From the NCBI GenBank assembly GCA_029204225.1, contig MU832103.1:23158-87157 (forward strand): a stretch of 64,000 bases of DNA, given 5' to 3'. This document shows positions 51,499 to 61,335 of the stretch, one piece after another. The notes beneath the pieces are model-generated. The model was not told where the DNA came from. It saw only the letters and a program-made list of their open reading frames with translations, and made no database searches. Source of the stretch: Diphasiastrum complanatum (Eukaryota > Streptophyta > Lycopodiopsida > Lycopodiales > Lycopodiaceae). The stretch's first letter is position 1. The number at the start of each line of letters is the position of its first letter. The position numbers and the translations under genes were made by a program.

Positions 51499-52580
51499 TG
51501 TAGATTTCACACGTGTGGAGTGTCCACAACATGTACTTGTGATCTCCTAAGGTGCGTAGATGCACCAAGATCAAGACTAGATTGAGATTCAATATTTGTC
51601 TTTGATTCTATTGCAAAAACACACTACTACATGCATTCAATCACTTCCAACTCTCACTCACACGTGTGGGAAGTATTCGAAAATTATTCTAAGTAAAAAC
51701 AAGCTGCTCTCCTCGGGTAGAGAGAGAAAATCATCATGAGCTCTCGGGTAAAGAGAGAAAGCTAGAAATCCAATAACACTCAAAATCCATGCAATCTCCA
51801 AATCAACTAGATCCAAATGAGGAGTACAATGATACTAGTAGATCCACGAGCTACCACTATGCTGAACTATGATTGGACCACACTTTGGCACCTCTTAATC
51901 CTATTGGACCATTGATCTATGCACCTCTTAATTCTCATTAGAGGAGTTCTAAATTCCAAAAAGACCCTTTGTAAAGATTCTTTTTATATTTTTTCTCAAT
52001 TTTTTTTCACACATGGACCAATCAAAACACTCAACTTTGAGATCTACGTAGCATAACTTTTCAAGTCCACATTTTGATTCCACACTAAAAATGGCATAAC
52101 TTTTTAGTGGTAAGTCTGAATTTAGCGGAGTTTAATGCATTGGAAAGTGCTCAACAAGGGCTTTCCAATGACATGTTAGATGTCATACTTTTGAGCTATG
52201 ATTAAAAAGTTATGGCAAGTCAAATGTATTAGTGTTATAATATTTTAATAATATAAAAGACATCTTGCACGAATTCTTAAAGGGTCTTTTTGGAGCCCAA
52301 AACTCCCCTAATGATTGGACTATTTTCAAGCAAACCTCAAATTTCTATTGGACCTCACATGGTTCCACCTCTAAATCCTATTGGACCTCGTAGAATTCAT
52401 CAAGCAAAAGCATTACACTTGTCTATTACTCTATTTTGGCTCAATAGTGGCATTACAAGTGGAAATGCATAATTTTCCATCTATGCCAAATTTGTTCCTA
52501 TCAACATCCTACACCTAGATGCTTGATATAAAAAACATAAGACCCTATATCTAACATAGATAATCTTTTTCAATTCTTCA
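51499..52580 (-). mobile_element. 3' LTR of the 6.5 kb copia element
   Basis: The minus strand runs from TGAAGAATTGAAAAAGATTATC (52580) to CGTGTGAAATCTACA (51499). It is longer than its partner because of a 378 bp insertion at 51936-52313 and a stretch of about 45 bp near 51620-51665 that holds a second CACACGTGTGG motif. Repeated CTCTCGGGTAGAGAGAG blocks and an ATTGGACC/CACCTCTTAA array lie within. Confidence 0.9.
51936..52313. mobile_element. MITE-like insertion with terminal inverted repeats, 378 bp
   Basis: The left end CATTAGAGGAGTTCTAAATTCC and AAAAAGACCCTTTGTAAAGATTC mirrors the right end, which read in reverse is CATTAGGGGAGTTTTGGGCTCC and AAAAAGACCCTTTAAGAATTC, an imperfect inverted repeat of about 43 bp. 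The other LTR of the same element has an uninterrupted sequence here (TTAATTCT joined to ATTGGAC), which proves it is an insertion. No open frame inside and no clear target duplication. Confidence 0.85.
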
Positions 52581-52597
52581 CACTCCTCCTAAAAAAT
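52581..52597 (-). promoter_or_regulatory. Polypurine tract of the 6.5 kb copia
   Basis: The minus strand reads TTTTTTAGGAGGAGTG directly before the LTR start TGAAGAATTG and just after the RNase H stop region. Confidence 0.85.
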
Positions 52598-52600
52598 TAT

Positions 52601-53443
52601 CTATGAAGATTTAAGCATTGATCTTGATATAACTCCAAGATTAAATCTATGCTTGATGAAAGCACTTTTGCTCAAAGGTTTGGTGAGTAGATCGGCAATA
52701 CAAGAGGACGAGTTGACATGCTCCAAATAGATTTCTCCTCCAATAAGCTTTTCTCTCACAAAATGGTGTGCCACTTCTATGTGCTTGCTTCTTGCATGAA
52801 ATATGGGATTATTGGCAAGAGCTTGGACTGAGATGTTATCACACTTGATCATTGGTAGATCATCTTCCTTGATGCACTTTAGCTCCATTAATAACCTCTT
52901 GATCCAAAGCACCTGTTTGGTAGTTGTAGTGAGTGCTTTGTACTCGGCCTCACATGAAGAGAGAGATATAGTATCTTGCTTTTTGGAAAGCCAAGATATT
53001 AGATTGCCTCCAAGAAAGATAGTGTATGCACTAATAGACTTTCGATCCATCTTGTCACTTGCAAAGTCCGAATCCGAGTAGCCAGCAATGGATAGATCTT
53101 CCCTTTTATAAAGTAGACCATAATCACAAGATGAAGGTACATATCTTAGAATCCTCTTGGCCATCTTCCAATGATGGATCTTAGGATCTTGCACAAATTG
53201 ACTCAATTTGTGCACACAAAAACTTAGATCGGGCCTAGTAATGGTAAGCCAAATCAAGGAGCCTACAAGACTCCTAAAAAGTATGATGTCCTCAAAGGAT
53301 CTCTCATCACCTTTATTAGGATCTTTTACAATTTGCTCCATTGGAGTATCTATGCTCTTAGAATTTTCCATCTGAAATTTTTTCAACATAGAGTGAGCAT
53401 ATCTAGATTGGTATATAAAGACATGATTTTCATAAAAAATCAA
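52601..53443 (-). CDS. Copia RT end and RNase H (280 residues)
   Basis: The frame begins just after LGLEIDF: ENHVFIYQSRYAHSMLKKFQMENSKSIDTPMEQ, then RSLVGSLIWLTITRPDLSF. RNase H follows: AGYSDSDFASDKMDRKSISAYTIFLGGN with the catalytic Asp, SLSSCEAEYKALTTTTKQVLWIKRLLMELKC with the Glu, KCDNISVQALANNPIFHARSKHIEVAHHFVREKL, and ADLLTKPLSKSAF. It is complete to the C-terminus. A T-run slip at about 53435 separates it from RT. Confidence 0.9.
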   Translation of the reverse strand: MIFYENHVFIYQSRYAHSMLKKFQMENSKSIDTPMEQIVKDPNKGDERSFEDIILFRSLVGSLIWLTITRPDLSFCVHKLSQFVQDPKIHHWKMAKRILRYVPSSCDYGLLYKREDLSIAGYSDSDFASDKMDRKSISAYTIFLGGNLISWLSKKQDTISLSSCEAEYKALTTTTKQVLWIKRLLMELKCIKEDDLPMIKCDNISVQALANNPIFHARSKHIEVAHHFVREKLIGGEIYLEHVNSSSCIADLLTKPLSKSAFIKHRFNLGVISRSMLKSS

Positions 53444-54563
53444 TTTCTAGGCCTAGGATGTAATGTATCTCTCCTAGATCTTGCATTTTAAACTCACGTC
53501 CAAGTGCTAGCTTAGTTTCATCAACTAGCTTGATACAACTTCCACAAAGAATAATGTCATCGACATGAATTAGAAGAATGACAATATTGCTATCAACAAA
53601 CTTTAGATACATAGAAGGATCATAGTCACTAAGAGTAAATCCTAGTGAGATAAGAAAAGAATTAAGTCTTGAGTACCATGATCTTGGTGCTTGCTTGAGT
53701 CCATAAAGACTTTTGAAGAGCAAGCACACTTTGGACTCATCCTTGATGAATCCTTGAGGTTGTTCCATATAGATCTCCTCCTCAAGATAACCATTTAGAA
53801 AAGCATTGGATACATCTAATTGGAACACCTTCCACTTAAAGAAACAAGCAAGAGAAATAAGAATATTTATTGTCACCATCTTTACAACGGGTGCAAAGGT
53901 CTCCTCATAATCAAGGCCATGGATTTGAGAAAATCCTTTGGCACATAATCTTGCTTTATACTTGTTGATGGTGCCATCATGATTGAACTTGATCCGAAAT
54001 ACCCACTTGCAGCCAATCACATGCTTGTTGGATGGAGGATCCACAAGATCCCAAGTATTGTTGGTGATCAATGCATCATACTCTTGCTTCATGGCATCAT
54101 ACCACTCCTTGGTATTGAGTGCCTCTTGTACATTCTTTGGCTCTTCATGAGAGACATAAAAAACATTATTAGTGGAATCAAGATCCACTTGTTTGCCTTT
54201 GTCAACATATGAGAGCCTCTTAGGCTCGGATCTACCTCTCATGGATCTTCTTGGTGAGAAAATCCGAGGAGAGTCTTCTTCAAATCTCGAACCCATCACA
54301 TCATGATTGTCTTCAAAATCAATAATTGGTGATGCATCCATAGACTTCTTGATCTCGGCCTCTTCAAAAGATGAGTGTTGATCTTCATGAAACATCTCTA
54401 CTTTCAATAACTTGAGAAGTAGAGAGTACAAAGACTCTATAGGCCTTCTTGGTGGATGAGTATCCAACCATGATCCCTTTGCATGCACTAGGATCTTCCT
54501 TCTTCCTTGTTTCCAAGGGAATATGGGCAAAGCATATGCATCCAAAAACTCTAAGGTGATCAA
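53430..54563 (-). CDS. Copia integrase tail linker and reverse transcriptase (377 residues)
   Basis: Residues 1-130 are the end of integrase out of frame and an acidic linker (IIDFEDNHDVMGSRFEEDSPRIF). RT proper: WYDAMKQEYDALITNNTWDLVDPP, CKWVFRIKFNHDGTINKYKARL, FAPVVKMV, FQLDVSNAFLNGYLEEEIYMEQP (first Asp), SLYGLKQAPRSWY, and the active site LLIHVDDIILCG, where YVDD reads HVDD. It ends LGEIHYILGLEIDF, then a stop caused by one extra T. The loss of Tyr in YxDD would impair activity. Confidence 0.9.
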   Translation of the reverse strand: MITLEFLDAYALPIFPWKQGRRKILVHAKGSWLDTHPPRRPIESLYSLLLKLLKVEMFHEDQHSSFEEAEIKKSMDASPIIDFEDNHDVMGSRFEEDSPRIFSPRRSMRGRSEPKRLSYVDKGKQVDLDSTNNVFYVSHEEPKNVQEALNTKEWYDAMKQEYDALITNNTWDLVDPPSNKHVIGCKWVFRIKFNHDGTINKYKARLCAKGFSQIHGLDYEETFAPVVKMVTINILISLACFFKWKVFQLDVSNAFLNGYLEEEIYMEQPQGFIKDESKVCLLFKSLYGLKQAPRSWYSRLNSFLISLGFTLSDYDPSMYLKFVDSNIVILLIHVDDIILCGSCIKLVDETKLALGREFKMQDLGEIHYILGLEIDFL

Positions 54564-55155
54564 CCTTAGGCTTTTTCAAATATAAGATTTCACATGGTGA
54601 CTTTCCTCCAAGAGCTATATGTGGGAGCCTATTGCAAAGATAATTTGCACAATTAATGGCTTCTCCCCAAAAATCTTTGGGCAAAGATGCCTCAATTCTC
54701 ATAGATTTTGCACATTCACATATAGATCTATTCTTTCTCTCGGCCACTCCATTTTGAGATGGAGAGTAGGCACAAGTGAACTCTCTTTTGATGCCTTCAA
54801 GCTCAAAAAAATCATGAAATTTATTGCAGATATATTCACCACCTCCATCACTTCTAAGAGCTTTAATCTTGAATGAGAATTTCTTCTCTACATAAGCTTT
54901 GAAAATAAGGAAATGATCAAACACCATAGATTTTGAAGCAAGAAGATATATCCAAGTGAATCTTGTGTAATCATCAATGAAAGTAACAAAACAAGTGGCT
55001 CCTCCCTTGCTTATAGTTGATGAGAAATGCACATCCGAGTGGATTAACTCCAAAGGATGCTTGCTTTTGATAGAAGATCTTGTAAATGGCTTTTTGTGAG
55101 ATTTAGCAATCCTCAAAAGGCTTGATCTTCTTGGAGAATGACTTTGGCAAGCCAA
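54385..55155 (-). CDS. Copia integrase (256 residues)
   Basis: Starts within the pre-integrase region (KPFTRSSIKSKHPLELIHSDVHFSST with Asp1). It continues ATCFVTFIDDYTRFTWIYLL, KALRSDGGGEYICNKF (Asp2), YSPSQNGVAERKNRSICECAKSM (Glu), FWGEAINCANYLCNRLP, HLRVFGCICFAHIPL, KGIMVGYSSTKKAYRVF and ESRDVS. The DDE triad is intact. It overlaps the RT-linker frame by about 180 bp owing to a frameshift at 54410-54560. The zinc-binding LWHRRLGHPN part lies upstream (55160-55230) in another frame. Confidence 0.9.
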   Translation of the reverse strand: MACQSHSPRRSSLLRIAKSHKKPFTRSSIKSKHPLELIHSDVHFSSTISKGGATCFVTFIDDYTRFTWIYLLASKSMVFDHFLIFKAYVEKKFSFKIKALRSDGGGEYICNKFHDFFELEGIKREFTCAYSPSQNGVAERKNRSICECAKSMRIEASLPKDFWGEAINCANYLCNRLPHIALGGKSPCEILYLKKPKVDHLRVFGCICFAHIPLETRKKEDPSACKGIMVGYSSTKKAYRVFVLSTSQVIESRDVS

Positions 55156-55620
55156 TAGCTTTGGCCTCTTTGATCATAGAGAGCATGGATTTGTAGTTGG
55201 GATGTCCCAACCTCCTATGCCATAGTTCCTCCATAGAGAGCTTGTTCACAAGAGTAACATTACAAGCATTCACGTACTTGTTTGGATCTAATTTATAGAT
55301 GCCTCCAAATCTAGATCCTAATGCAAGTATCTCATCATTCTTCTTGATAGTGCAAGTATCAACATTGAATTTTACATCAAGGCCATTATCAGCGATTGGC
55401 CAACACTAATAAGATTCTTAGTAAGCTTAGGTACATAAAGAACTTTATAGAGAGAAATAACTTTAGAGGATGCAAGCTTCAAGGGAATGTTCCCTATGCC
55501 TTCAATAGGACATTCAAAATGATTTACAGTGTATATTGATTTATTGACTCCATCATAAGGTGCAATAGAAGAGAAAGAGTCCTTGGAGCTACACATATGT
55601 GAAGAGGCTCCACTATCAAT
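55156..55620 (-). pseudogene. Copia protease and GAG-pre-integrase
   Basis: Right to left: YIDSGASSHMCSSKDSFSSIAPYDG (catalytic DSG at about 55608-55616), ECPIEGIGNIPLKLASSKVI, LYVPKLTKNLISVGQSL (frame 55596-55372). After a shift follow LYKLDPNKYVN-like sequence and LWHRRLGHPNYKSMLSM. A stop codon replaces the Trp before YIDSG, separating protease from gag. Confidence 0.85.
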
Positions 55621-55623
55621 ATA

Positions 55624-56574
55624 TTATAGGCCGTCCTTCTTGAAAGGAGTAGATGAGAAACTAGAGACCATAAGAGATCCCTCTCCATCACTTGCAATAG
55701 TGTCTTCCTTCTCATTGGTAATGTTGGCTTGCTTGAATTGATTCTTCTTCTTGAAGCAATTGGTGGCATAATGGCCTTTCTTGCCACAATAAAAGCACTT
55801 GATCTTCTTCTTCTTGAGCTTGGATGATGAAGCATTAGAGGAATCATCTTCCTCTTCATCTTTGTCTTTGGATTTGACTTTGTCCTTGCTTGAGGATTGT
55901 TGATATTGGTTCTTGCTCCTCCCTTTGTGCTTATCCTTGGCAAAGAGAGCTTTGCCATCATTATGAGTGAGAGAAAGCTTGTCCATCCTCAAGAGCTTGT
56001 ACTCTAGTCTTGATTCTTCTAAAATTAGCACACTTTGAAGAGCCTCCAAACTTGGTAGCTCCTCCTTAATGGCATAGGATTGGACAAGGTTATCAAATTC
56101 ACTTCTCAAGCCATTGAGAATGACTTGGACTAGCTCATTTTGATTGATGGAATCACCAATACAAGCAAGTTCTCTATGAATATCTTTTACTCTCAAAACA
56201 TAACTAGATGCACTCTCATCACTCTTTTGGCTACTTTGAAAGATTTGATTCCTAAGAGTGAGAAGCCTAGAGGTATTCTTAGCCTCATAGATAGTCTTGA
56301 GACAATCTCAAGCTTCTTTGGTTGTTCAACAAGTACCTATCTCCCTCAATATCTCATTAGAGATATTCATCTTAATGTAGTGGAGAGCCATCCTTGCTCT
56401 CTTTTTGTATTTTTGAACCTCTTGAATAACTTGTGGTTCTTCTTCAAGGCCAAGAACTATGTGCATCACGTCTCGAAGGATCAAGATGGACTCCATCCTC
56501 ATTTTCCAAATTGAATAGTTTGAAGTGGACAATCTTTCGCTTGGTTCCAACAAGGATGAACCCATTGAAGACAT
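55624..56574 (-). pseudogene. Copia gag with zinc knuckle
   Basis: Start MSSMGSSLLEPSERL at 56574, as in the element starting at 19182. SNYSIWKMRMESILILRDVMHIV and ARMALHYIKMNISNEILREIG fill the first frame (to 56326). A frameshift near 56330 is followed by the 190-residue frame 56196-55624: VKDIHRELACIGDSI, LVQVILNGL, LPSLEALQSVLILEESR. An Asp/Glu/Ser/Lys linker leads to CFYCGKKGHYATNC (about residues 134-147). It ends at the stop before the protease motif. Confidence 0.9.
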
Positions 56575-57294
56575 GTGAAGTGAAGAAAACTCAAATGATG
56601 AAGAATAAATGTTGCTACACACTCTCAATAGGATCCAATAATGGAGTACTATTTCCTCCCATGAAAGATCTTGCAACTATTTGTGAATTGATTTTCACTA
56701 GCTACACAAATCTCTCTAAATGATGGAGTATGGGCAAAGTTAGAATTAAACACTCTTAGCATGTGTGAAGTACACTAAGAAACCAAATTTGACTCAAATA
56801 CAATGATATTGCATGAAACAAAATGACTAAGATCTCAAAACAGTGCCTAGATCACATATAGATGAGATTGGTAAGCATTCAACTATGATTTTGGATCAAT
56901 CAAGCAATTGCTTGACCAAACCAAATGTGTCCACCCAGGTCTAGGTGCCCTACATAACCCTCTTCAAAAGCATATAACTTTTGACTAGCTCAACCAAATG
57001 GAATGAAACTAATTGCATCAGAAACTAGCAAAAATAGCTTCAAAACAAGCTATTAGCAAGATAAATGGATCAAGCATGAGAGAGAACTTCCAAACTGAAA
57101 TTGGATGTTCCTCACACGTGTCTAAGCACCTGATTCTGTATAGTACCAGGTCAGACCCAGTCAATGTCCTTTTGATCTCTTTTGATCCAAAATTGGACAA
57201 GATAGCTAGGAAAATGGATCTTGACAATTTCTAGCTCAAGATGGATGAATAGTTTTCACTTAAATGGATCAAAATGCATGGTAACCTTAGGTAA

Positions 57295-57306
57295 GCTCTG
57301 ATACCA
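57295..57306 (-). promoter_or_regulatory. Primer-binding site of the 6.5 kb copia
   Basis: TGGTATCAGAGC on the minus strand abuts the CTACA end of the LTR at 57307 with no gap. Confidence 0.95.
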
Positions 57307-57999
57307 TGTAGATTTCACACGTGTGGAGTGTCCACAACATGTACTTGTGATCTCCTAAGGTGTGTAGATGAACCAAGATCAAGACTAGATTGAGATTCAA
57401 GATCTATCTTTGATTCTATGGCAAAAACGTATGAGAAGTATTCAAAAATTATTCTAAGTAAAAAGAAGCTACTCTCCTCGGGTAGAGAGATAAAATCATC
57501 ATGATCTCTCGGGTAGAGAGAGAAAGCTAGAAATCCAATAACACTCAAAATCCACACAATCTCCAAATCAATTAGATCCAAAATGAGATGTACAATGATA
57601 CTAGTAGATCCATGAGCTACCACTATGTTTAACTATGATTGGACCACACTTTGTCACCTCTTAATCCTATTGGACCATTGATCCATGCACCTCTTAATTC
57701 TATTGGACTATTTTCAAGCAAACCTCAAATTCCTATTGGACCTCACATGGTTCCACCTCTAAATCCTATTGGACCTCTTAGAATTCACCAAGCAAAAGCA
57801 TTACACTTGTCTACACTCTAATTGGCACGAGTTTAGCCTCTTACTCTATTTTGGCTCAATAGTGGCATGACAAGTGGAAATGCATAATTTGCCATCTATG
57901 CCAAATTTGTTCCTATCAACATCCTACACCTAGATACTTGATATAAAAAACATAAGACCCATATATCTAATATAGACAATCTTTTTCAATTCTTTTTCA
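57307..57999 (-). mobile_element. 5' LTR of the 6.5 kb copia element, 693 bp
   Basis: Minus strand from TGAAAAAGAATTGAAAAAGATTG (57999) to CGTGTGAAATCTACA (57307). It has the ATTGGACC/CACCTCTTAA array at about 57635-57775 and GGGTAGAGAGA blocks near 57480-57520, like its partner, but no MITE. The site of the MITE reads straight through. Confidence 0.9.
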
Positions 58000-58620
58000 C
58001 TGATTAGCTTTTATTAATTTACAGAATTGCTTGAAAGCAATCTGTCCGAACGCAATCTGTTCTCCATTTAAAGCTCTCAGCATGTATCCCATATTGGTAT
58101 TTGAAATTGTGTACTCTTGCTCTGGTAAGAAGATAGAAGCAAGAGCAAATTGAACGAAGCTCTTGAGATTGGGGTCTCTTATATAAGAAGGTTTGTATCC
58201 CCGTTTCTCAAAATAAGCCTCTTCTTGAAAAGCTTCGCTCTCCGCAATGAAATATGGTTTAGTAACTGGCATACTGCCGTCCATAGGCAATCCTAAGGCA
58301 CGACACTAAAACCCCTATGTGATAACAATCTCTTGATTGCGGATGGTTGTGGAAATATGTCCTTCTTCTGTTTCGTCCAAATTGCGGATCAACTCATAAC
58401 ATAAATCAGTAAGAATTACTGATGGATTGAATTGAAGAAGACCTTCAATTTGCGCTTGAACAGCTAGTGGTTGTAATACTGGTATCACTGGCTTTGGGTG
58501 CGTTTTGAATACAATCGCCATAGTGCTTGCAGATGTAAACGAGCGATGACAGACAAGAGCTTGATCGTAACAATTCGCAATTCGGAGAGCAAGAGTGATG
58601 GAAAGTGGTAGCGACAACAA
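58000..58620 (-). pseudogene. Extra ORF of the gypsy element, N-terminal part
   Basis: The minus frame runs from 58620 with two stops near 58317 and 58309 in the same frame. Likely start MAIVFKTHPKPVIPV; then LLQFNPSVILTDLCYELIRNLDETEEGH, MDGSMPVTKPYFIAESEAFQEEAYFEKRGYKPSYI, FVQFALASIFLPEQEYTISNTNMGYMLRAL. It stops at 57997, at the copia LTR. I recognise no domain. It lies about 500 bp past the integrase tail on the same strand, and the coiled-coil C-terminal part at 50505-51498 lies on the far side of the copia element, so the two were probably one ORF. Confidence 0.5.
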
Positions 58621-59095
58621 CTAAAGTGTTTGAGGTTTTAGGCGTATTGATGGTATTTCGGCGGATTAGACTAATATTAAATGGAAGCGTGTCCTTCGTT
58701 TTGAAGGTACATACTCAATAATAAAGTGTCTAGTCCTAAAAACAAAAATAAATAAATAAATAAATAAACAAAATACACGAATGCTTCGCTTGGTAAACCA
58801 AAGCGAAAATTATTATGCGAAAAATACGAAGGTGTCAGAAGGTAGAAAATCCCAAAAAATGCAAAGGTAAGTGTTGCAGTTTCCGTATTTCTAAAATGGT
58901 AAATTCCAATGTAGTGTCGGGTTTTTCACAAAGTATAAAATGTAGCGAAGGTCTCGGGTTTTTTGCAATACAAACAATGCAGCATGCTTCGGCTTTTTCG
59001 CTAAAATGTAAACTAGTTTCGGCATTTTCGCTAATACTTCGGTAAAAAATAAATAATTGGACAAAAAATGACGGCCTTCAAAAACTGATGTATCA
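58621..59095. other. Spacer between integrase tail and extra ORF
   Basis: No open frame of note. It contains an (AAAT)n-like run (AAATAAATAAATAAATAAAC at about 58747) and repeated TTCGG/TTTTCGCTAA motifs (58900-59040). It may hold a subgenomic promoter or splice acceptor for the extra ORF; nothing shows this directly. Confidence 0.4.
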
Positions 59096-59099
59096 AACA

Positions 59100-59490
59100 T
59101 TAGTCATAGTACCGCTTCACCCTTGAACCATTTACTCGAGTGTCAAGTAAATGTCCTTGGAGATCAGCTAACTGAAGTGATCCATTATTAAAGACTTCTA
59201 TAACTTTATACGGTCTCATCCATCTAATTTTCCAGGAAACAACATGTGTCTGTTATCATACAGAAGCACGTAGTCCCCTTGTTTAATTTTTATTTTCTTG
59301 ATGGATTGATCAAAATTTTCTTTTCTTTTATTTAGAACTCATTCAGTCTCAATTAATAAAAGACGACTATCCTCTTCCAGTTGCATCAAAGAAATCATCC
59401 GCTCTTGGAGACTATCGTGTTCATCCATTCGCTCTTTATTACTAATGCGAAACGTCGGAACTTCAAATTCTATCGGTTTAGTAAACTTGT
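59100..59490 (-). pseudogene. Ty3/gypsy integrase C-terminus
   Basis: With one stop and one shift the minus strand reads FRISNKERMDEHDSLQERMISL, QSIKKIKIKQGDYVLLYDNRHMLFPGKL, then PYKVIEVFNNGSLQLADLQGHLLDTRVNGSRVKRYY, the GPY/F-type end of gypsy integrase. It follows the RNase H start at 59480 almost directly. RNase H and the integrase core, normally about 2 kb, have been deleted between them. Confidence 0.8.
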
Positions 59491-61335
59491 TAAAGGAGTT
59501 ATTATTATAGCATAATCTTTAATTATCCTCCGATAGTAACCTACATGTCCTAGAAAACCTCTAAGATCTCTTAAATTGGTTGGTTCTAATGATTCTAAAA
59601 TCATTTTTATTTTTTCGATGTCGGCTTGTATACCATCCTTCGAAATTTTATGCCCTAAAAGGATGCCTTCCCTCATCCCAAAGTAACACTTAGCTGGATG
59701 CAGTTTAAGAGATGTCTCTTGACATCTTCTCAATGTTTTCTCTAATGCATCTAAATGGTTTTTAGTTGATGAATAGACACAAAAGTCATCCATAAAAATT
59801 TCTAAAAACTTTCTTAAAAAAATTTGAAAAATATTTGTCATCATACGTTGGAATGTGGCAGGTGCATTACAAAGACCAAAGGGCATTCGCGTATATGCGT
59901 ACGTCCCCCAATCATTGGTGAAAGTAGTTTTGGATCTATCTTCCTCTTTTATAAAAACTTGGTTATAACCTGAGAATCCATCTAAAAAACTATAACGTTC
60001 ATGTCCAGCTACCTGGTCAAGAATGATATCTGTATACGACAAAGGATGATAATCTTTTGTTGTGGCAGCATTTAGTTTTCTAAAATCCTGACAAACTCTA
60101 ATCTTGCCCGTCTTCTTCTTAGGTACTATAACTATTGGTGACACCCACTCACTGCTTAGAACAAGATATATAATACCCGCTCTAAGACATCTATCTAATT
60201 TGTCTTTTACTAATAAGGAGTACGTTGGATTCAATCTATATTGGCGCTGCCTAACATGTATTGTTCCCTGAATGAAATCTATTCTATGTTCACCCCATTT
60301 AACTGGTGTACCTATTAAATCATCCATCGACCAAGAAAACACATTTTGGTATTTTTGAAGAAGGAATATATACTCTTCATGTTCTTGGTCCGATTGGTGT
60401 TTATATAGATTCAAAGTCTTACCTTTATTAATTTCTATTTCTACATAATCTGTTTTATATACCATCCCCTCGGTCAGACTTGATCTGGTTCCACCCATAA
60501 CTTCTCTTGACTCGGATGTTGTCGGTATGTCTACCTTCTCATCAATCTCATAGCATTCTATGAAATTGATCCATGATTTAGCAGGTCTAGCTAACTCATC
60601 ACCCCATCTCAAAAGGTGACCCCCTATTGGACTGGCTGTGAGAATACCTGGAAAAAATATATGTTTGGTAGACCAATTTATAATAGCATCTGCTTGATAT
60701 AACCATGATCTTCCAAATAATATCGAATAAGGTGGTGTATCTACTGGATTTATGACAAGAAAATTCATAACAAACGTCTCTGTCTCTAAAACTATGTTAA
60801 AAACTTTTAGCTCGCCTACTGGTATACATTTAGTCGCGTCTTCTAAATGGATTTCGTGATAAGTCATAAGCTGTATTTGGTTTTCTAATCCTAATTCTTT
60901 AACCATTGTTTGCGTTACTAGGTTGATACTAGATCCTGAGTCTATTAGTATTCTATCTATGGTCTGATCTCCTATGATCGCACTAATCTCTGGAACTCCA
61001 CAATCTCCTCTATCCACATATTCTACTCTATTACTGTATGCAAGTATTCTTAATGTAACTAACCTCTCCCCTTCCTCAGTCCCTACTGACTGAAGCCCTT
61101 CTTCCTCCGAAGTATAGCTCGAGGAAGATGTAGGTGTCTCACCTTTGTACTTAACTTTTTCCCATGATATGGAAATTCTTTTATGACTTTTTCCTGTTGG
61201 TGTCTCCATCTGGTCTCTGAAGGTAATCTCCTTTTTCTTCCAATGGGTTATAACATCGGCCTGATAGAGCCATGGTCGTCCTAATATCACTCTATATGAC
61301 GATTGTCTCGTAGTTTTTAATAATATAAAATCCAT
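59470..61335 (-). CDS. Ty3/gypsy pol: protease domain 2, RT and RNase H start (621 residues)
   Basis: The longest open frame of the window. Residues 1-32 end a first retropepsin domain (VILGRPWLYQADVITHW). A Ser/Glu-rich linker follows. Residues 110-222 are a second retropepsin domain, with catalytic DSGSSINLV at 132-140 and ILFGRSWLYQADAIINW at 205-221. RT spans about 320-560: QNVFSWSMDDLIGTP, WVSPIVIVPKKKTGKIRVCQDFRKLN, LDGFSGYNQVFI (first Asp), MPFGLCNAPATFQRMM, and FMDDFCVYS with the catalytic pair at 516-517. Thumb and connection: LLGHKISKDGIQ, RGFLGHVGYYRRIIKDYA. It ends LTSLLNR before RNase H. The Met start is internal, as coding continues upstream past one stop at about 61378. Confidence 0.9.
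   Translation of the reverse strand: MDFILLKTTRQSSYRVILGRPWLYQADVITHWKKKEITFRDQMETPTGKSHKRISISWEKVKYKGETPTSSSSYTSEEEGLQSVGTEEGERLVTLRILAYSNRVEYVDRGDCGVPEISAIIGDQTIDRILIDSGSSINLVTQTMVKELGLENQIQLMTYHEIHLEDATKCIPVGELKVFNIVLETETFVMNFLVINPVDTPPYSILFGRSWLYQADAIINWSTKHIFFPGILTASPIGGHLLRWGDELARPAKSWINFIECYEIDEKVDIPTTSESREVMGGTRSSLTEGMVYKTDYVEIEINKGKTLNLYKHQSDQEHEEYIFLLQKYQNVFSWSMDDLIGTPVKWGEHRIDFIQGTIHVRQRQYRLNPTYSLLVKDKLDRCLRAGIIYLVLSSEWVSPIVIVPKKKTGKIRVCQDFRKLNAATTKDYHPLSYTDIILDQVAGHERYSFLDGFSGYNQVFIKEEDRSKTTFTNDWGTYAYTRMPFGLCNAPATFQRMMTNIFQIFLRKFLEIFMDDFCVYSSTKNHLDALEKTLRRCQETSLKLHPAKCYFGMREGILLGHKISKDGIQADIEKIKMILESLEPTNLRDLRGFLGHVGYYRRIIKDYAIIITPLTSLLNR

Larger units (their letters stand above)
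51499..57999 (-). mobile_element. Near-complete Ty1/copia element, 6.5 kb, two LTRs
   Basis: Right to left: 5' LTR 57999-57307, primer-binding site 57306-57295, leader, gag from 56574, zinc knuckle, protease, integrase, RT, RNase H to 52601, polypurine tract, 3' LTR 52580-51499. All domains are present in order, with a few frameshifts and stops (for example the Trp before IDSG is a stop). The LTRs differ by two indels and scattered substitutions, so insertion is not recent. Flanking pentamers (AAATG and CTGAT) do not match, so a target-site duplication is not visible. The element separates two parts of the gypsy extra ORF. Confidence 0.9.

Noticed and set aside
51499-57999. A five-base target-site duplication for the 6.5 kb copia
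   Set aside because: Flanks read AAATG and CTGAT; they do not match, so no duplication is claimed despite the clear insertion geometry.
59470-61335. Endogenous pararetrovirus (caulimovirus-like) pol
   Set aside because: Protease-RT order occurs in both, but an integrase tail follows, a purine tract and LTR-like sequence lie downstream, and no movement or coat protein is seen. Ty3/gypsy fits.
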